Part shown: positions 23,195-34,762 of the stretch, piece by piece
How the letters are laid out: every line of letters starts with the position of its first letter
Position numbering within the stretch: position 1 is the stretch's first letter
Translations under genes and position numbers: made by a program
Source: Synaphobranchus kaupii
Lineage: Eukaryota; Chordata; Actinopteri; Anguilliformes; Synaphobranchidae
Length of the DNA: 64,000 nucleotides
Assembly (NCBI GenBank): GCA_029718625.1
Contig: CM056391.1
Span: 27,630,281-27,694,280 of the forward strand
Reading direction: 5' to 3'
Notes under the pieces: generated by a model
The model's database searches: none
Told to the model about the DNA's origin: nothing
The model's input: the letters and a program-made list of their open reading frames with translations, nothing else

Positions 23195-26190
23195 AATGAT
23201 CCACCTCCACGTGGTGCACCCTGGGCAACGCATTGTCTCAATTGAGCATATAAGTCGGCTAAGCGATCAGTCGGCAAACAGCTGAGGACCAATCACCCCT
23301 TCTGTGTCTATTCAATGATTTTGAAAGTCAAGACAAATAACTCCAATACGTTATCATCTTATCGTTATGGATTACGGGACGTCACCTGGGGAACCTAGCA
23401 GGACCCAGGAGCCTGAAAGACGAGCAAAAAAGGACAATTTAATCAAATTACGAGGAACCTCGTTCGCTACATACAACGTATGAACTTTGCATGAAACAGG
23501 TAGATTTGATCAATTAGTACGACAAGCAAAATACCTTCCTACAGACATGATCAGCATCCAGGAAAATAGATGGAAAACTACAGATCACATCGACCAAAAG
23601 TGGAGCAATGACAATGAGTTCCTTTTCATCTACGCCTCAGCTTCTCTTAGCAGAGTGGGTGGAGTCTGACTTCTAGTGAGGAAAAAGCATGCAGCATCTT
23701 TTTGAACTGCTGAAAAAGTTAGTGAAAGAATTATAAAGGTCCACTTGGAAGGGAACCCTATGGTCACAATCATCGTCGCCTATGCACCCACTGAAGGCAC
23801 AAATGAGGATGACAAAGATCATTTCTACATCGACCTTCGCCAAGGAGCCTACCCATAATCTTATCATCATGCTTGGTGACTTCAATGCCTGCATAGGGAC
23901 AGATAGCCACCAGCTCTCTCCCCAAGTTATCGGGAGATACAACTTTCATCTCCAAACTAACGACAACGGAAAACGACTAGTAGATCTCTGCCAAGAAACA
24001 CAACTCATTCGTGTTCAATCCAGATTTCCACAACCTAGAAAGAGGCGCTGGACCTGGAAACACCCTCTAGAAACAGTTGCACAACTCGATCACATCCTGG
24101 TCAATGCAAAATGGATTCGCTCTGTCAGCAATTGCAGAGCTTACAACTCTGTTGAAATTGGATCAGACCATCGTATCCTGAGCGCACGGTTCAACATCCG
24201 TTTTCGAGCCTCCGGTGGCGCAAAGTGCAAGAGAATAAGATACAATTGGGACAAACTGACCAAAAACAGATTCCAACAAAAAAGAACAAACAGCACCAAG
24301 AAGCGATGGCACCATCTAGCCACTGAAGTCCAGCTAGCTTACAAAGAGAATGAGTGTGTTTATCTTGTGAATCACGTAAATCGTCTTGAAACAGCTAACA
24401 AGCAGGGAGCCTCCAGGAAGACCTGGAAAACCATCAACGAGATAAGCGGTAAAACTACATCCATCCCTGCTGCTAAGGTAAAGAAAACTGATGGAAATGT
24501 CATCAAATCCACCTCAGAACTCCTTGACGAATGGAGAGTATACCTCCTAAATGCACCCCCCCAGTTAACGAAGTAAGACATATACCTCCAGCTCAGAAAA
24601 ATCTTGACATTGATGCAGGTGACTTCACACAAGAAGAGTTACGAACAGCACTAAAAAGCCCCAGGAGTTGACTCCAGCATAACGGCAGAGGCACTGAAGC
24701 ATGGTGGTAAAGATCTTGAAGCCAAATTGTTGAATCTCACCAAACAAGTTAAAAACAACCTCATCCCCCCAACTGAATGGATAAAGAACCTCATAATCCC
24801 CCTGCCCAAGAAAGGCAATAAAACAAAGATATCAAATTACCATGGAATCAGCCTAATGTCCACCACTGCAACACTTTATAACGGACTGCTACTAAACAGA
24901 AGCAGAGACCCTGTTGAAACAAAGCTAAGAGTAAACCAAGGTGAATTTAGACCCAGAAGAGGATGCATAGAACACATTCAGGTACTCAGAAGAGTTATAG
25001 AAGGTTGTGCGCAGCAAAATCTCCCTCTTGTTGGCACCTTTATAGATTTCAAAAGTCGATCGCAGCGTCCTTTTTGATATCCTACGTAACTATGGTATCC
25101 CAGATCGAATAACAAACGCCAACAAGATTCTACATAAGAACACAAAAAGCGCAGTATTGATAGATGGTCAAGAAACTGAAGAATTCAATGTCAACACAGG
25201 GGTATTACAAGGAGATGTGCTTTCACCTTTCTTGTTCATCATCGTCATCGACTGGATCATGTAACAGTGATATTGACCACCTAGACTTCATGACCTCACT
25301 AAGGAGATCAAGGAGGAATCCAGCAGCACGCATCGGCGACCTCGAATATGCGGATGACATAGGGCTGTTGGAGGATAACCAAGCAAGCGCCTAAGATCAA
25401 CTTAGCCAAACTAACAAAGAAACCGGTCTCATCATAAATGCTGAAAAGACAAAATTTCTAACCCTCAACCTGACTGGCATCTCAATAGATCTTGATAGAC
25501 AAGCACTAGAACAAGTAAATGACTTCCAATATCTAGGCTCATTTGTTGGGTCTACAGACAATGACTTCAAACATCAGAAGGGAAAGGCCTGGGTGGCCTT
25601 CTGGCAGCTGAAGAATATCTGGAAATCCACAACACCTCTAGAGCTAAAAGTTAATCTATTCAAAGCAGCAGTGCTGGGTGTGTTCCTTTATGGTAACGAA
25701 TCGTGGGTGAACAATGAAAACCTTAAAAACCGCATCAACTCCTTCCAGACAACTTGCCTGCGTATTATTTTTGGTATTTCCAAGAAAGACCACGTAAGGA
25801 ACGAGGAGGTATACAACAGAACCCGAACTGTGCCCTTAATGAACCTACTACAACATCGCCAACTCAGGTTTCTTGGGCACTCTCTGCGACGTCCAAATAA
25901 AGACCTTGTCAACCAGTATGCCCTCTATATTCCTACACATGGGAAAGCTAGTCGTGGTAGAAGGAAATTGTTCTTCAACCAATATGCGTCCCGACAATTA
26001 TATGAGGGTTTAGAACTTAACAAGCAGGAGCTGAGGACAGCCGCCCAAGACCGTGACGAATGGAGAAAACTTGTCAAGACCGTTTGTTGTCACTCCTTCC
26101 AGGGATAAGATGCAATCGACAAAGAGACTGAAGAACTCTTTTTACTCATAGCAGTGCATTTATGTTACTCAATCATACTGTGAAACTGAG
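23195..26190 (+). mobile_element. RTE-like non-LTR retrotransposon, nearly full length but inactivated
   Basis: A single element in plus orientation. It has a 5' leader from about 23,195, one long decayed ORF (23,366-26,108) with AP endonuclease then reverse transcriptase then a C-terminal region, and a short 3' end. There is no LTR and no second ORF. Boundaries are approximate because I could not find a target duplication or clear 3' tail. Confidence 0.75.
23366..26108 (+). pseudogene. Endonuclease/reverse-transcriptase polyprotein of an RTE-like LINE, disrupted
   Basis: The frame opens at ATG 23,366 and is soon interrupted: a TGA at about 23,479 lies where FATYNVRTL-type sequence is expected, and another TGA falls at about 23,667 after SRVGG, both likely CpG or point decay. 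The endonuclease part shows IQENRW (about 23,553), LGDFNACIG (about 23,873) and GSDHRIL (24,160-24,180, holding the catalytic Asp-His pair). A frameshift lies near 23,845. Reverse transcriptase motifs follow in several frames: IPLPKKGNKTKISNYHGISL (about 24,794), QGEFRPRRGC, TFIDFKSR, GVLQGDVLSPFLF (about 25,200) and YADD (25,347-25,358). The C-terminal frame (25,593-26,108) has YGNESWV, FQTTCLRIIFGI and LRFLGHSLRR, the typical RTE tail. At least five breaks make it non-functional. RTE-like clade assignment is from motif memory. Confidence 0.8.
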
Positions 26191-27012
26191 GTTACCATGG
26201 ACTTTTTAAGGTAATAATACTATCACAGACACATGTTGTGACATGCCTAGAGGCAAGTGACCATAGGCAACAACCAAATGTAATGGGGGAAAACTACAGT
26301 TTTATTGCAGCTCAATAGGCATATAGTGATGGAATTAATCACCATCATAACAGCTAATAAAGACTTTTCAAAGCAAGCAACACAATGTTAGCACATTAGT
26401 TAGTTAACAAGTATGTTTTCAGGAAAGTTTTGTAAGGTCAGTATCCAGATTTGCGTAAAAAGTCATATCATAACTGGACCTACACCATTGATATAAAATA
26501 TTGTCATACTGCCCACCACCACCCCGTCATTCATTCATTTAATTCCTTGTTGATAGCTTAGCTCCTGGACAGCAGCACATCTCTATTGAACTCTATCTTT
26601 TTTAACATTGAGTCAAATTATGCAGACCCCTCTATTCTTACCTTTTGATTTGTTTACACCTCAAAAAACACTTCTGCAAGTCAAAACACCCAACAAATAG
26701 ACCATTGAAAGAGACATCCTGAATGTGAAATTTAATTTCACACCCAGTCCATCATCCTATGCCTCTAATTGTAAAATACAGCAGCCAGTTATATACAGAT
26801 AGCAGTACTCTGTTCTCCTGACTACCTGAAGTTTATAATGAGGCACAATGACATATAGGAATGGATTATTAAACAATTTTCCTACTTCCCAATCTGGAAT
26901 CACAAATTGTGCCTCTGAAGTCACTGCTTGAGCACTGCATCTAAGGAGCACTGCATCTAAAGCCTTTACCTGAGTGTATTCCTCCAATGCACTCAGAACA
27001 CAGACATGCAGT
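26191..27012. other. Gene-free stretch, nothing recognised
   Basis: AT-rich unique sequence between mobile elements. There is a small tandem duplication of 'aggagcactgcatctaa' around 26,932-26,960. No gene. Confidence 0.4.
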
Positions 27013-27172
27013 TAACTACAAAGGTATTGGGACAGTGACACAATTTTTTGTTGTTTTGGCACTGTAGTCCAGCACATTGGATTTGAAATAAACCCATGAA
27101 TATGAGGTTAAAGTCTAGATTGTCACTGGCCCAAACCTTTTGCATTTAACTGTATATCCTTCATGGGCATTT
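27013..27172. repeat. Possible Tc1/mariner-type MITE fragment
   Basis: The string 'ggtattgggacagtgacac' followed by 'ttgttgttttggc' and, 100 bp later, 'ccaaaccttttgcatttaac' resembles the worn ends of a fish Tc1-type repeat that reads 'tattgggacag...caatacttttg'. Inverted symmetry is weak. Confidence 0.35.
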
Positions 27173-27244
27173 AACATCATTCTGACGTTCTAATGATAGT
27201 GGCAACTTTGGTTTCACTGACTGACTTTCCTTGTGGAAACAAAT

Positions 27245-28166
27245 TTAAAGGAGCTATATGTAACACATTTACTGTACTAAAGAATAAAATAACCATGATA
27301 TGTCATCAGAGATTAAGGAAACATGCTAACTCGAAATATTGTGGCTTCTCCGACAACAATGCTACAGCCAGTATGTTCTCCTTTGAAATTTCCATTCCGG
27401 GTCGGAACTGTATTTGTTTTGGCCTGTGTGATTCACTATTCTCTGAGTTGACTCCGAGTCCACTGCCCATTACGAACAACCAGATGTGCTCCGGCACTCC
27501 GACAGCCGATTTACGAATGCCTAAGCTAAGTTCAACATCATTTGCATTTAGCTAGCTAGCTAAAGATTTAAATATATACAGATCCTTTCCAAAAAATTAG
27601 AATATCATGGAAAAGTTTTTTTTTTCCATAATTCCATTCAAAAAGTGAAACTTTCATAGATTATAGATTCATTACACACAAAGTGAAATATTTCTAGCCT
27701 TTATTTGTTTCATTTTTCATAATTTTGGCTTACAGCTCCAGAAAACCCCCACAACAGTATTTCAAGAAATTAGAATAGTGTGTCGAAAATCAGCATTTAC
27801 TTCAGTTATTTCAGAGAATGAATGTTTTAGACTGAGTGTCACACTATCATCTAATTTACTCAAAACACCTACAAAGTTTATCTCAGTTTGGTTCAGTATG
27901 GGGAAGACTGCAGACTTGACAATTGGCCAGAAGACCATCATTGACACCCTCCAGAAGATGGGCAAGCCACAAAAGGTCATCGCTAAGGAGGCTGGCTGTT
28001 CACAGAGTGCAGTGTCCAAGCATATCAATAGAAAGTTTAGTGGAAGGGAAAAATGTGGCGCTCGGCTCGTGTTCGTTCAGTGTCTCGACTCTCTCCAATA
28101 TTGTGAATTTGGATTGCAGTACCCATTTTAAACGCTCGGTGTCAATGTTACATATAGCTCCTTTAA
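27245..28166. mobile_element. TTAA-flanked non-autonomous element carrying a nested Tc1 fragment
   Basis: TTAA at 27,245-27,248 and 28,163-28,166 bracket perfectly inverted 17-bp ends: 'aggagctatatgtaaca' on the left, 'tgttacatatagctcct' on the right. Without the inserted Tc1 piece (27,579-28,048) the element would be about 445 bp, similar in size to the TTAA element at 22,617. Kolobok- or piggyBac-type mobilisation is inferred from the TTAA. A triple 'gctagctagcta' occurs just before the Tc1 insertion. Confidence 0.8.
27579..28048 (+). pseudogene. Tc1-type transposon left end plus N-terminal transposase fragment
   Basis: The left terminus 'cagatcctttccaaaaaatt' follows a TA at 27,577-27,578. 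A second, inner repeat ('tttcaagaaattagaat') occurs about 180 bp in, matching the double-repeat (IR/DR) ends of Tc1 elements. ATG 27,898 opens a frame of about 50 codons (MGKTADLTIGQK, then QKMGKPQKVIAKEAG and CSQSAVSKHI) that is the first helix-turn-helix of a Tc1 transposase, which binds the terminal repeats. The sequence stops matching at about 28,048 and host TTAA-element sequence resumes, so the DDE catalytic domain and right end are deleted. Confidence 0.8.
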
Positions 28167-28202
28167 CTGATTTACCAAATTTATATTGTTAAACTAGTAA
28201 AA
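28167..28202. other. Short spacer
   Basis: AT-rich sequence holding one extra 'gttaaactagtaaaag' that foreshadows the direct repeat next to it. Confidence 0.4.
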
Positions 28203-28343
28203 GCATGTTAAACTAGTAAAAGTCCCTTAGCATGAGTCGCCATTAAATTAATGACTTTGAGGACTTATCTTTGGAGAGTTATGCCGAATTACATTTTTGC
28301 ATGTTAAACTAGTAAAAGTCCCTTAGCATGAGTCATCATTAAA
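28203..28343. repeat. 45-bp direct repeat, 96-bp period
   Basis: Copies at 28,203-28,247 and 28,299-28,343 share 'gcatgttaaactagtaaaag' and 'tcccttagcatgagtc' with only two differences. This is a local duplication. No flanking target duplication was seen. Confidence 0.8.
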
Positions 28344-28466
28344 CACTTTATTAGTGCACTAAATAGGCCTATATACATAAATGTATATGTGTATGTATTT
28401 ATTGTTCTTTATGGAAAGCATTGCATTTGCACACAAAAGTAAAAAATTATGTCATTGACCCAAATG

Positions 28467-28488
28467 CACAAACACACACACACACACA

Positions 28489-28520
<32 letters not shown>
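28467..28520. repeat. (CA)n microsatellite
   Basis: About 54 bp of CA repeat with one CATA interruption. Confidence 0.95.
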
Positions 28521-28937
28521 GATGCCATAGGTCTCTTACTTGGACAAGGATTAAAGATAACCTACCTCACCAAAGAGCACGGTCTGATTTAACTGGACAA
28601 GTATAGTCACACAGCCCCAGCTGAACCACGCAGATGAACCCGTTTAAAACATGTTTTGTGTTGATGACCCAGTTGGTCCTCTGCCAGTTCTGTAAATCTC
28701 TAGATCGTGACAAACCATCTGGTCAAATACATGTTAATAAATTACTTTTTGTGAGTGTACTGTAAAGGAACAACCCTATGAGGTTAAAATACCTTGACCA
28801 TGTCAGAGCAATCCACAGGAGGTCAAGTCCCCATTTGATAATTGTGGGTACTTTTAGGATGGCTCTTAAGGTATACACCACAGGAACTTAGAGTTAAATA
28901 CATGCTGGGGTACCCCATCTCTAGGAGCTAAAAGAGT
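28521..28937. other. Gene-free stretch, nothing recognised
   Basis: Unique sequence without gene or element ends, leading up to a Tc1 terminus. Confidence 0.4.
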
Positions 28938-29187
28938 TACAGTGCCCTCCACTATTATTGGCACCCCTGGTAAAGATGAGTTAAAAGGGTTATAAAAAAT
29001 TAATCGTTTGGTGAATTAGCTTAATCTCACACTGAAAAAATGAGAAAAATCCAACTTTTAATTAATGTAAATTTATTATGAGAAAAAAAAAATCCCTCAT
29101 CAAAAAATAATTATTTTTAACAAACCCACATGTGCCACAATTATTGGCACCCCTGCATTTATATATAGAATAAAGTAATCATTTTTA
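28938..29187 (+). mobile_element. Left end of a Tc1-type transposon (IR/DR terminus), no transposase left
   Basis: TA at 28,938 precedes 'cagtgccctccactattatt' and 'ggcacccctgg'. The same motif returns at 29,131-29,155 as 'tgccacaattattggcaccc'. Two copies about 190 bp apart are the outer and inner direct repeats bound by Tc1 transposases. The coding region and right end are gone; a fold-back sequence begins right after. Confidence 0.75.
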
Positions 29188-29846
29188 ATATTTGGTCGCA
29201 TATCCTTTGCATGCCATGACTTACTGATGTCTGTGACCCAACAACATCAAAATACTCTTGATATCTTATTTTCTGGTACTCTTACAAGCGATACTATAAC
29301 GTCTCTGCATTTGAATGGATCTCTATGTGAATTGGGGGGTGGGACTAGATTTAGCTGTAAATTATGCTGGAACAGTATGGAATACATGGTTGGTAAAATG
29401 GCTGTAAGTCAACAAGGGTCTGAGGTATCAAAAGAGCCTCAAACCATGCTGCCAGATATGCAGTAGACATGGATGGATTACTTTAAGGGTTGCTTCTCCT
29501 GACAAATTTTCCTATTGAACTCTATGGAAAAATAAGTCAGGAGAAGAAACCCTTCAAGTTACCCATCCATATCAACTGTATTTCTGGCAGCAGAGTGATG
29601 GTTTAAGGCTTGTTTGATACGTCAGACCCTTGATGACTTTTAGCCAACCATGTGTTCCATACTGTTCCAGTGTAATTTACAGCTTAGTCCCACCCCCCCA
29701 ATTCCCATAGAGATCCATTCAAATGCAGAGACGTTATAGTATCGCTTGTAAGAGTACCAGAAAATAATATATCAAGAGTCTTTTGATGTTGTTGGGTCAC
29801 AGACATCAGGAAGTCATGGCATGCAAAGGATATGTGACCAAATATT
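29188..29846. repeat. Large fold-back: 316-bp and 311-bp inverted arms with a 32-nt loop
   Basis: The left arm (29,188-29,503) runs from 'aatatttggtcgcatatcc' to 'cttctcctgac'. The right arm (29,536-29,846) is its inverse, from 'gtcaggagaag' to 'ggatatgtgaccaaatatt'. Matching blocks occur throughout, including 'gacccaacaacatcaaa', 'cttacaagcgatactata' and 'ggatctctatg'. Transcription across it would give one long near-perfect hairpin. No coding sequence or clear target duplication was found. It may be a fold-back transposon or an inverted duplication. Confidence 0.9.
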
Positions 29847-29942
29847 AATTATTAATTATTAATATTAAAATTTCACATATTGACAGAACAATTTGAATTT
29901 AGAAATTTAGGTGAATGGTAGATTTGATATTCAGGAATGCGA
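29847..29942. other. Short AT-rich spacer
   Basis: Contains 'aattattaattattaatatt'. No other feature before the gypsy target duplication. Confidence 0.5.
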
Positions 29943-29947
29943 TTCTG

Positions 29948-30656
29948 TGTGAGGGGAATGTAAGGTTCGGAGAATCAAACGCGACCAATAAGGATTTCTA
30001 AAAGCGTATCTAGAGAAAGGTACGCCACAAAACGCGGAATAATCCGCACCAGGACTGGGATAACACAACTTCCCTAGCACAAAGCAAAATAAAACAACCT
30101 CCAAAAACTGAGGCGATCTCGATAAACAGCGAGAATAACTAACATAAGAACCTCACGCACTAAAATAATTAGGCGTAACAAGAGGTAATGAAACAAAAAC
30201 AAAACTCAAAACAAAAACGAGTGAAGGAAAGGAATAGAAAAGAAAACCTGTTAGCCAAAGCTCTTGTGGAAAAAGAGCTGAACACAACTGGCAACAGGTA
30301 GAAAGAATAAATGATAAAGAAAGATTGGAAAGGAACGAAAAAATCAATCTAATCCTAAAACTTTATAATCGGACTTGCTGCGTTTCCTATTAGTAAGAAC
30401 CAGAAATGCAGCGACCGAAATTCCTATACCTTTACCGACTTCGTATGTCAACATAGCAAAGACAATCTCGAAGTGCGGAAATGCGGAAGTCCTGAGGTAT
30501 TTATAGCCCGCAGGAAACGTGAAACAGGTGAAGGGAATAATTGTTGGGCAAGACGCGAAAACCGGAATGGAGGCGGAAAAAATCCGATAGTGTCTTGACG
30601 ACGCCAAAAAGGAAACCAAAAACGTCGAAAAGCAAAGACTGCAAATAACCATGACA
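29948..30656 (-). repeat. 3' LTR of the gypsy element (709 bp)
   Basis: On the minus strand it begins TGTCATGG and ends CCTCACA, giving the standard TG...CA termini. A TATA-type box (ctataaatacc in element orientation, 30,496-30,506) lies about 150 nt into the LTR, a normal place for an LTR promoter. The pol frame reads on through the polypurine tract into the LTR because an upstream stop was lost, which explains odd C-terminal residues in that frame. Confidence 0.88.
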
Positions 30657-30670
30657 GGACCCCCCTTTCC
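30657..30670 (-). other. Polypurine tract
   Basis: In element orientation ggaaaggggggtcc directly abuts the TG of the 3' LTR. This is the primer site for plus-strand DNA synthesis in LTR retrotransposons. Confidence 0.8.
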
Positions 30671-33352
30671 AGGCGATCCCTCAGCCTTGCTTCTACGAAA
30701 CTCCTCAGGACCATAACCCTCCCAGTCCACCAAAAATTGACAACCTCTACCCACACGTCTCTCAGCCAAAATACGCCGAACGGTATACACCGTATCTCCA
30801 TCCACGAAGCGGGGGGGAGGCGGCGGCTTATCAGCCGGAGCGAGAGCGCTAACGAGCACCGGTTTCAAGTGAGAGACATGGAAGGTAGGGTGGATGCGCA
30901 TAGATGATGGCAACTGAAGGCGCACAGTGACTGGGTTAAGTTTCCGGATGATTTTAAAAGGGCCTACAAACCGAGGAGCAAGTTTACGAGACTCTACTCG
31001 CAGAGGTAGGTCCCGTGTAGAAAGCCACACCCGTTGCCCCACCTGGTAAGAAGGGGCAGGCCGACGATATCTGTCAGCCACGGCCTTTTCTTTAGCCGAA
31101 GCGCATAAAAGAGAGGAGCGTACGCGCCTCCAGGCCGCTCGACATCTGCGAGGAACCTCCGCATCTCTCTCCAACTCAGGGAACAATGGGGGTAAATATC
31201 CTACCTGAGCCTCAAAAGGAGAGAGGCCAGTGGAAGCATTACGCAACATATTATGGGTGTATTCGGCCCAGGCGAGGTGGCGACTCCAGGACGTTGGATT
31301 GGCCGCGGCCAGACACCGAAGAGTGCTCTCCATACTCTGGTTGGTGCGTTCCGTCTGTCCGTTGGTTTCGGGATGAAACCCGGACGAAAGACTGAGGGAT
31401 GCCCCCAACAGAGTACAAAAAGAGGGCCAGAATTTAGCAGAGAATTGTGGACCACGATCCGAGACCACATCCAAGGGAAGGCCGTGCACCCTGAAAATGT
31501 GGTCCACCATTAACTGAGCCGTCTCAGGAGCAGACGGCAATTTAGACAGGGAGATGAAGTGAGCCGCCTTAGAAAACCGATCGACCACCACCAAGATAAC
31601 GGTGTTCCCTTGGGACGGTGGCAGACCGGTCACAAAATCTAAGGCGATGTGACTCCAGGGACGACTGGGAATGGGAAGTGGACGCAAAAGACCCGAAGGG
31701 GAAAGACGCAAACCCTTGTTACAGGCGCAAGTGGAACACACGACGACGAATTCCCGCACATCGCTCTCCAGTTTGGGCCACCAAAACCGGCGAGAAATAA
31801 ATTCTCGGGTCCGGTGAACGCCCGGATGGGCCACCAATTGTGATGCATGACCCCACTGGAGAACCCGCGATCGCAACCAAGATGGCACAAACAGGCAATG
31901 GGGTGGGCCCCCACCTGGGCTGGGATCGGAACACAGCGCCTTCTGCACAGCTGCCTCTATAGCCCACATAACTGGAGCCACAATCTGAGAGCTGGGAACC
32001 ACAGGCTCGGGGCGTGACTCCCTGTCAAACCCGTCAAAAACATGCGACAACGCATCAGGTTTAATATTCTTAGACCCGGGGCGATAGGTCAGAATAAAAT
32101 TAAATCTTGTGAAAAAAAATGACCAACGAGCTTGTCGTGAATTGCGTGTTTTAGCCTGCTGGACGTACTCTAAATTTGTACAGTCAGTCCAGACTGTAAA
32201 GGGGTGCTCCGCGCCCTCCAACCAGTGGCGCCACTCTTCCAACACCAATTTGACCGCCAACAACTCTCGATCTCCAACATCGTAATTTCTCTCAGCAGAT
32301 GTAAGGACACGAGAGAAATACGCGCAAGGGTGGAGTTTGCGGTCCAGCGGAGAGTGTTGGGAAAGGATAGCTCCAACCCCCAGCTCAGAGGCGTCGACCT
32401 CTACCACAAAGGGGAGGGAGGGATTGGGAGTTATCAGGATAGGTTCGGAGCAGAACCTCCTCTTAAGCGCAGTGAAAGCCGCCTCCGCCCTAGGATTCCA
32501 CTGAAAACTAATAGGCGATGTCTTCTTGGTAAGGGCTGTGATGGGAGCGGCTACCGTGCTAAAATTTCGGATAAAGCTACAATAAAAATTGGCGAAGCCC
32601 AAGAAGCGTTGTACTTGCTTCACTGAATTGGGCGTAGGCCAGTTCTTCACCGCTGAAATTTTCTCAGGATCCATAAGTACCTTACCGTTCGCCACAATGA
32701 ACCCCAAAAAAGAGACAGAGCTGGTGTGAAAGGCACACTTCTCAGCCTTAACAAATAGCTGGGCCTTAAGAAGTGCCTCCAGAACCTGCCTAACGTGGAT
32801 GATGTGGGATGAGAGATCCGGAGAAAAAATTTAAATATCGTCTAAGTAGACGAAAACAGATTTCTCCAGCATCTCTCTCAAAACATCATTCGCCTGGAAG
32901 ACAGAGGGGGTGCTAGTGAGGCCAAAAGGCATAACCCGGTACTCATAGTGACCGTGGTGCATATTAAATGCTGTCTTCCACTCATCGTCTTCACGCATGC
33001 GCACAAGGTTGTAGGCGTTGCGAAGGTCGAGTCTGGAAAAGACTGACGCCCCCTGTAAGCGCTCAAATGCGGAATTCATGGGTGGGAGAGGATACCGATT
33101 TTTTATGGTTATGTCATTGAGCCCTCGGTAGTCAATACAAGGTCTCAGCCCCCCATCTTTCTTTTTAACAAAGAAAAAACCAGCGCCGGCTGGAGACGTA
33201 GATGGTGTGATAAAACCATTAGCCAAAGATTCCTCAATATACTGCTTCATGGCAGCACTCTCAGGGACAGATAAAGAATACAGTGAACCCCTGGGAGGAA
33301 CAGTACCCGGGTACAGCTCAATGGCACAATCATATGGTCTATGGGGCGGCAA
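30671..33352 (-). pseudogene. Gypsy pol: reverse transcriptase, RNase H, integrase and chromodomain stub
   Basis: Two frames are split by one in-frame stop. The first (33,352-32,831) covers the polymerase fingers and palm ([41 protein letters not shown], ending at YLDDI). A TAA directly after the YLDDI catalytic motif separates it from the next frame. That 787-codon frame has the RT thumb ([20 protein letters not shown]), RNase H (acidic residues D105, E148, D175), the integrase zinc finger (His around 287-298, C324, C327), and a D357, D417, E453 catalytic triad with 35 residues between the last two. A GPF-type strand (VGPFKI) and a chromodomain start ([22 protein letters not shown]) follow. 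The chromodomain is cut short. Integrase looks well preserved; the single RT stop would still prevent full pol synthesis. Confidence 0.92.
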
Positions 33353-33981
33353 AACCTAAAAACCTCGGCGAGGTCTGAGTATTCCGCTGGAACGCCCGCG
33401 GGTAGAGCAAACTCGAGCGCCCCTACCACCTCCGGCGCACCGGAGGAAGTGTCAGACAACCTGTCCCACTCAAAATCAGAGGTGGAAATACCCCCCTCCT
33501 CCATGGAACCCCCCTCCGCAAAGTGGTCCCAGGAGAGAAAAGTAGTCTCAGAGAGGGAAAGAGAGTTCTCCGAGTCGTAGTGAGACTCCGCTTCCTCTGA
33601 ATCACTGTCAGAGCCGAACTCGGAGAGATCAGGGGCGTGGCCTGATGAAGAGAAGGCAACTGAACGACAATGTGGCTGGCACTGAGGACCCCACTGACGA
33701 ATAGGTTTCCTATCCGTACCCCAACAGATATGAGGGTTATGTAACCCTAGCCACGAATGTCCCAGTACCAGTGGGTACGACGGAGAGTCAATTAAAAAGA
33801 ATTGTATTCTCTCCGAGTGCCCCTGGAGAGAGATATGCATCTCTACTGGATTAGTCCTCTGCTTAATGACTGCAGAACCCAAAGGACCACTATCAAGGGC
33901 AGTAACCTGATGGGCGCTAGTGAGTAGATTGGTGGGGATTTTTAATTTCCTAGCCCATTTGGCATCAATAAAAGACTCCAC
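33247..33981 (-). pseudogene. Gypsy aspartic protease region, catalytic motif lost
   Basis: The 244-codon frame begins at ESFIDAKWARKL, which in related elements directly follows the catalytic Asp-Ser-Gly. Here the bases upstream read into stop codons (ALxAWAVESFID with a TAA at x), so the Asp-Ser-Gly loop was removed by a small deletion. The later protease signature, SYPLVLGHSWLGLHNP, is intact. The C-terminal part is acidic and serine-rich (SDSDSEEAES, SENSLSLSETT). The frame overlaps the RT frame by about 105 bp in another register, indicating a further frameshift near 33,300. Non-functional as a protease. Confidence 0.82.
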
Positions 33982-34762
33982 AGCCCACGCTTACAGAGCG
34001 TCCCTCCCAAAACAGTTGAACGGGTAACAGGGTCCGAGAGGGAGTACTATTTTGTCTCACTGGAGACCTCGGTCTCCCCCGTGAGACCCTCTCATTACCC
34101 GTCAACTTAGGGCATCGATCCTTTGTATGGCCCTTATGCTTGCAGTATTGGCAGCAGTATGCCAGTGGTTTCGCTCTCCTAGGTTGGTGGAGAGACGACC
34201 CATCCACCTGCAAAGGCTCCTCCTGATCAGCGGAGGGATAGGTGGAGAAACTGGGCGGAATACCTCTAGGCAAGGTGGATTTAAAACGGACCGAGTGATT
34301 GCTACGCTCACGTTCACGCTCTCTGATCCAGTTATCTAGGTGTATAGCCGTGATGACCAGGTCATTGAATGTAGCGGGTGGCTCAAGCATAGCTAACACG
34401 TCCTTAATGGGGTCGGACAACGCTTTTAGTGGACCATCCGGCCAACCTGTCTCCCCGGCCAATGCTCGAAATGCTATGGAAAAGGCCGCTACTGTGTCAG
34501 TTCCCTGGCGCAAACTGGTCAATCCCCTGGCTGCCTCTTCACCTGAGACCTCGTGATCAAAAACCAGCTGCAACTCATTCATGAGCTGGGTAGAATCACA
34601 AATAACAGGAGCATTAGCCCGAATTAAGGGGTCAGCCCAAGCGAGAGCCTGATCGGACAGAAGTGACAAAAGAAATGCTACACGGGATTCTCGGCCAATG
34701 CTCGAAATGCTATGGAAACGCTGCCTAGCCAGGGCGCCACGGGGGGTACCGTTAAGGAGGCT
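33965..34762 (-). pseudogene. Gypsy gag, N-terminally truncated, with CCHC zinc knuckle
   Basis: An open frame of 284 codons starts artificially inside the LTR remnant; genuine gag sequence begins near GALARQRFHS. It has the retrotransposon gag core (LLSDQALAWADPL, FDHEVSGEEAARGLTSLRQG, GPLKALSDPIKDVL) and a CX2CX4HX4C nucleic-acid-binding knuckle at residues 223-236 (CQYCKHKGHTKDRC). Gag forms the particle that packages the element RNA. A 26-bp stretch (about 34,459-34,484) recurs at about 34,693-34,718 read in another frame, marking a rearrangement at the truncated end. Frame continuity with the protease is broken at 33,965-34,000. Confidence 0.85.
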
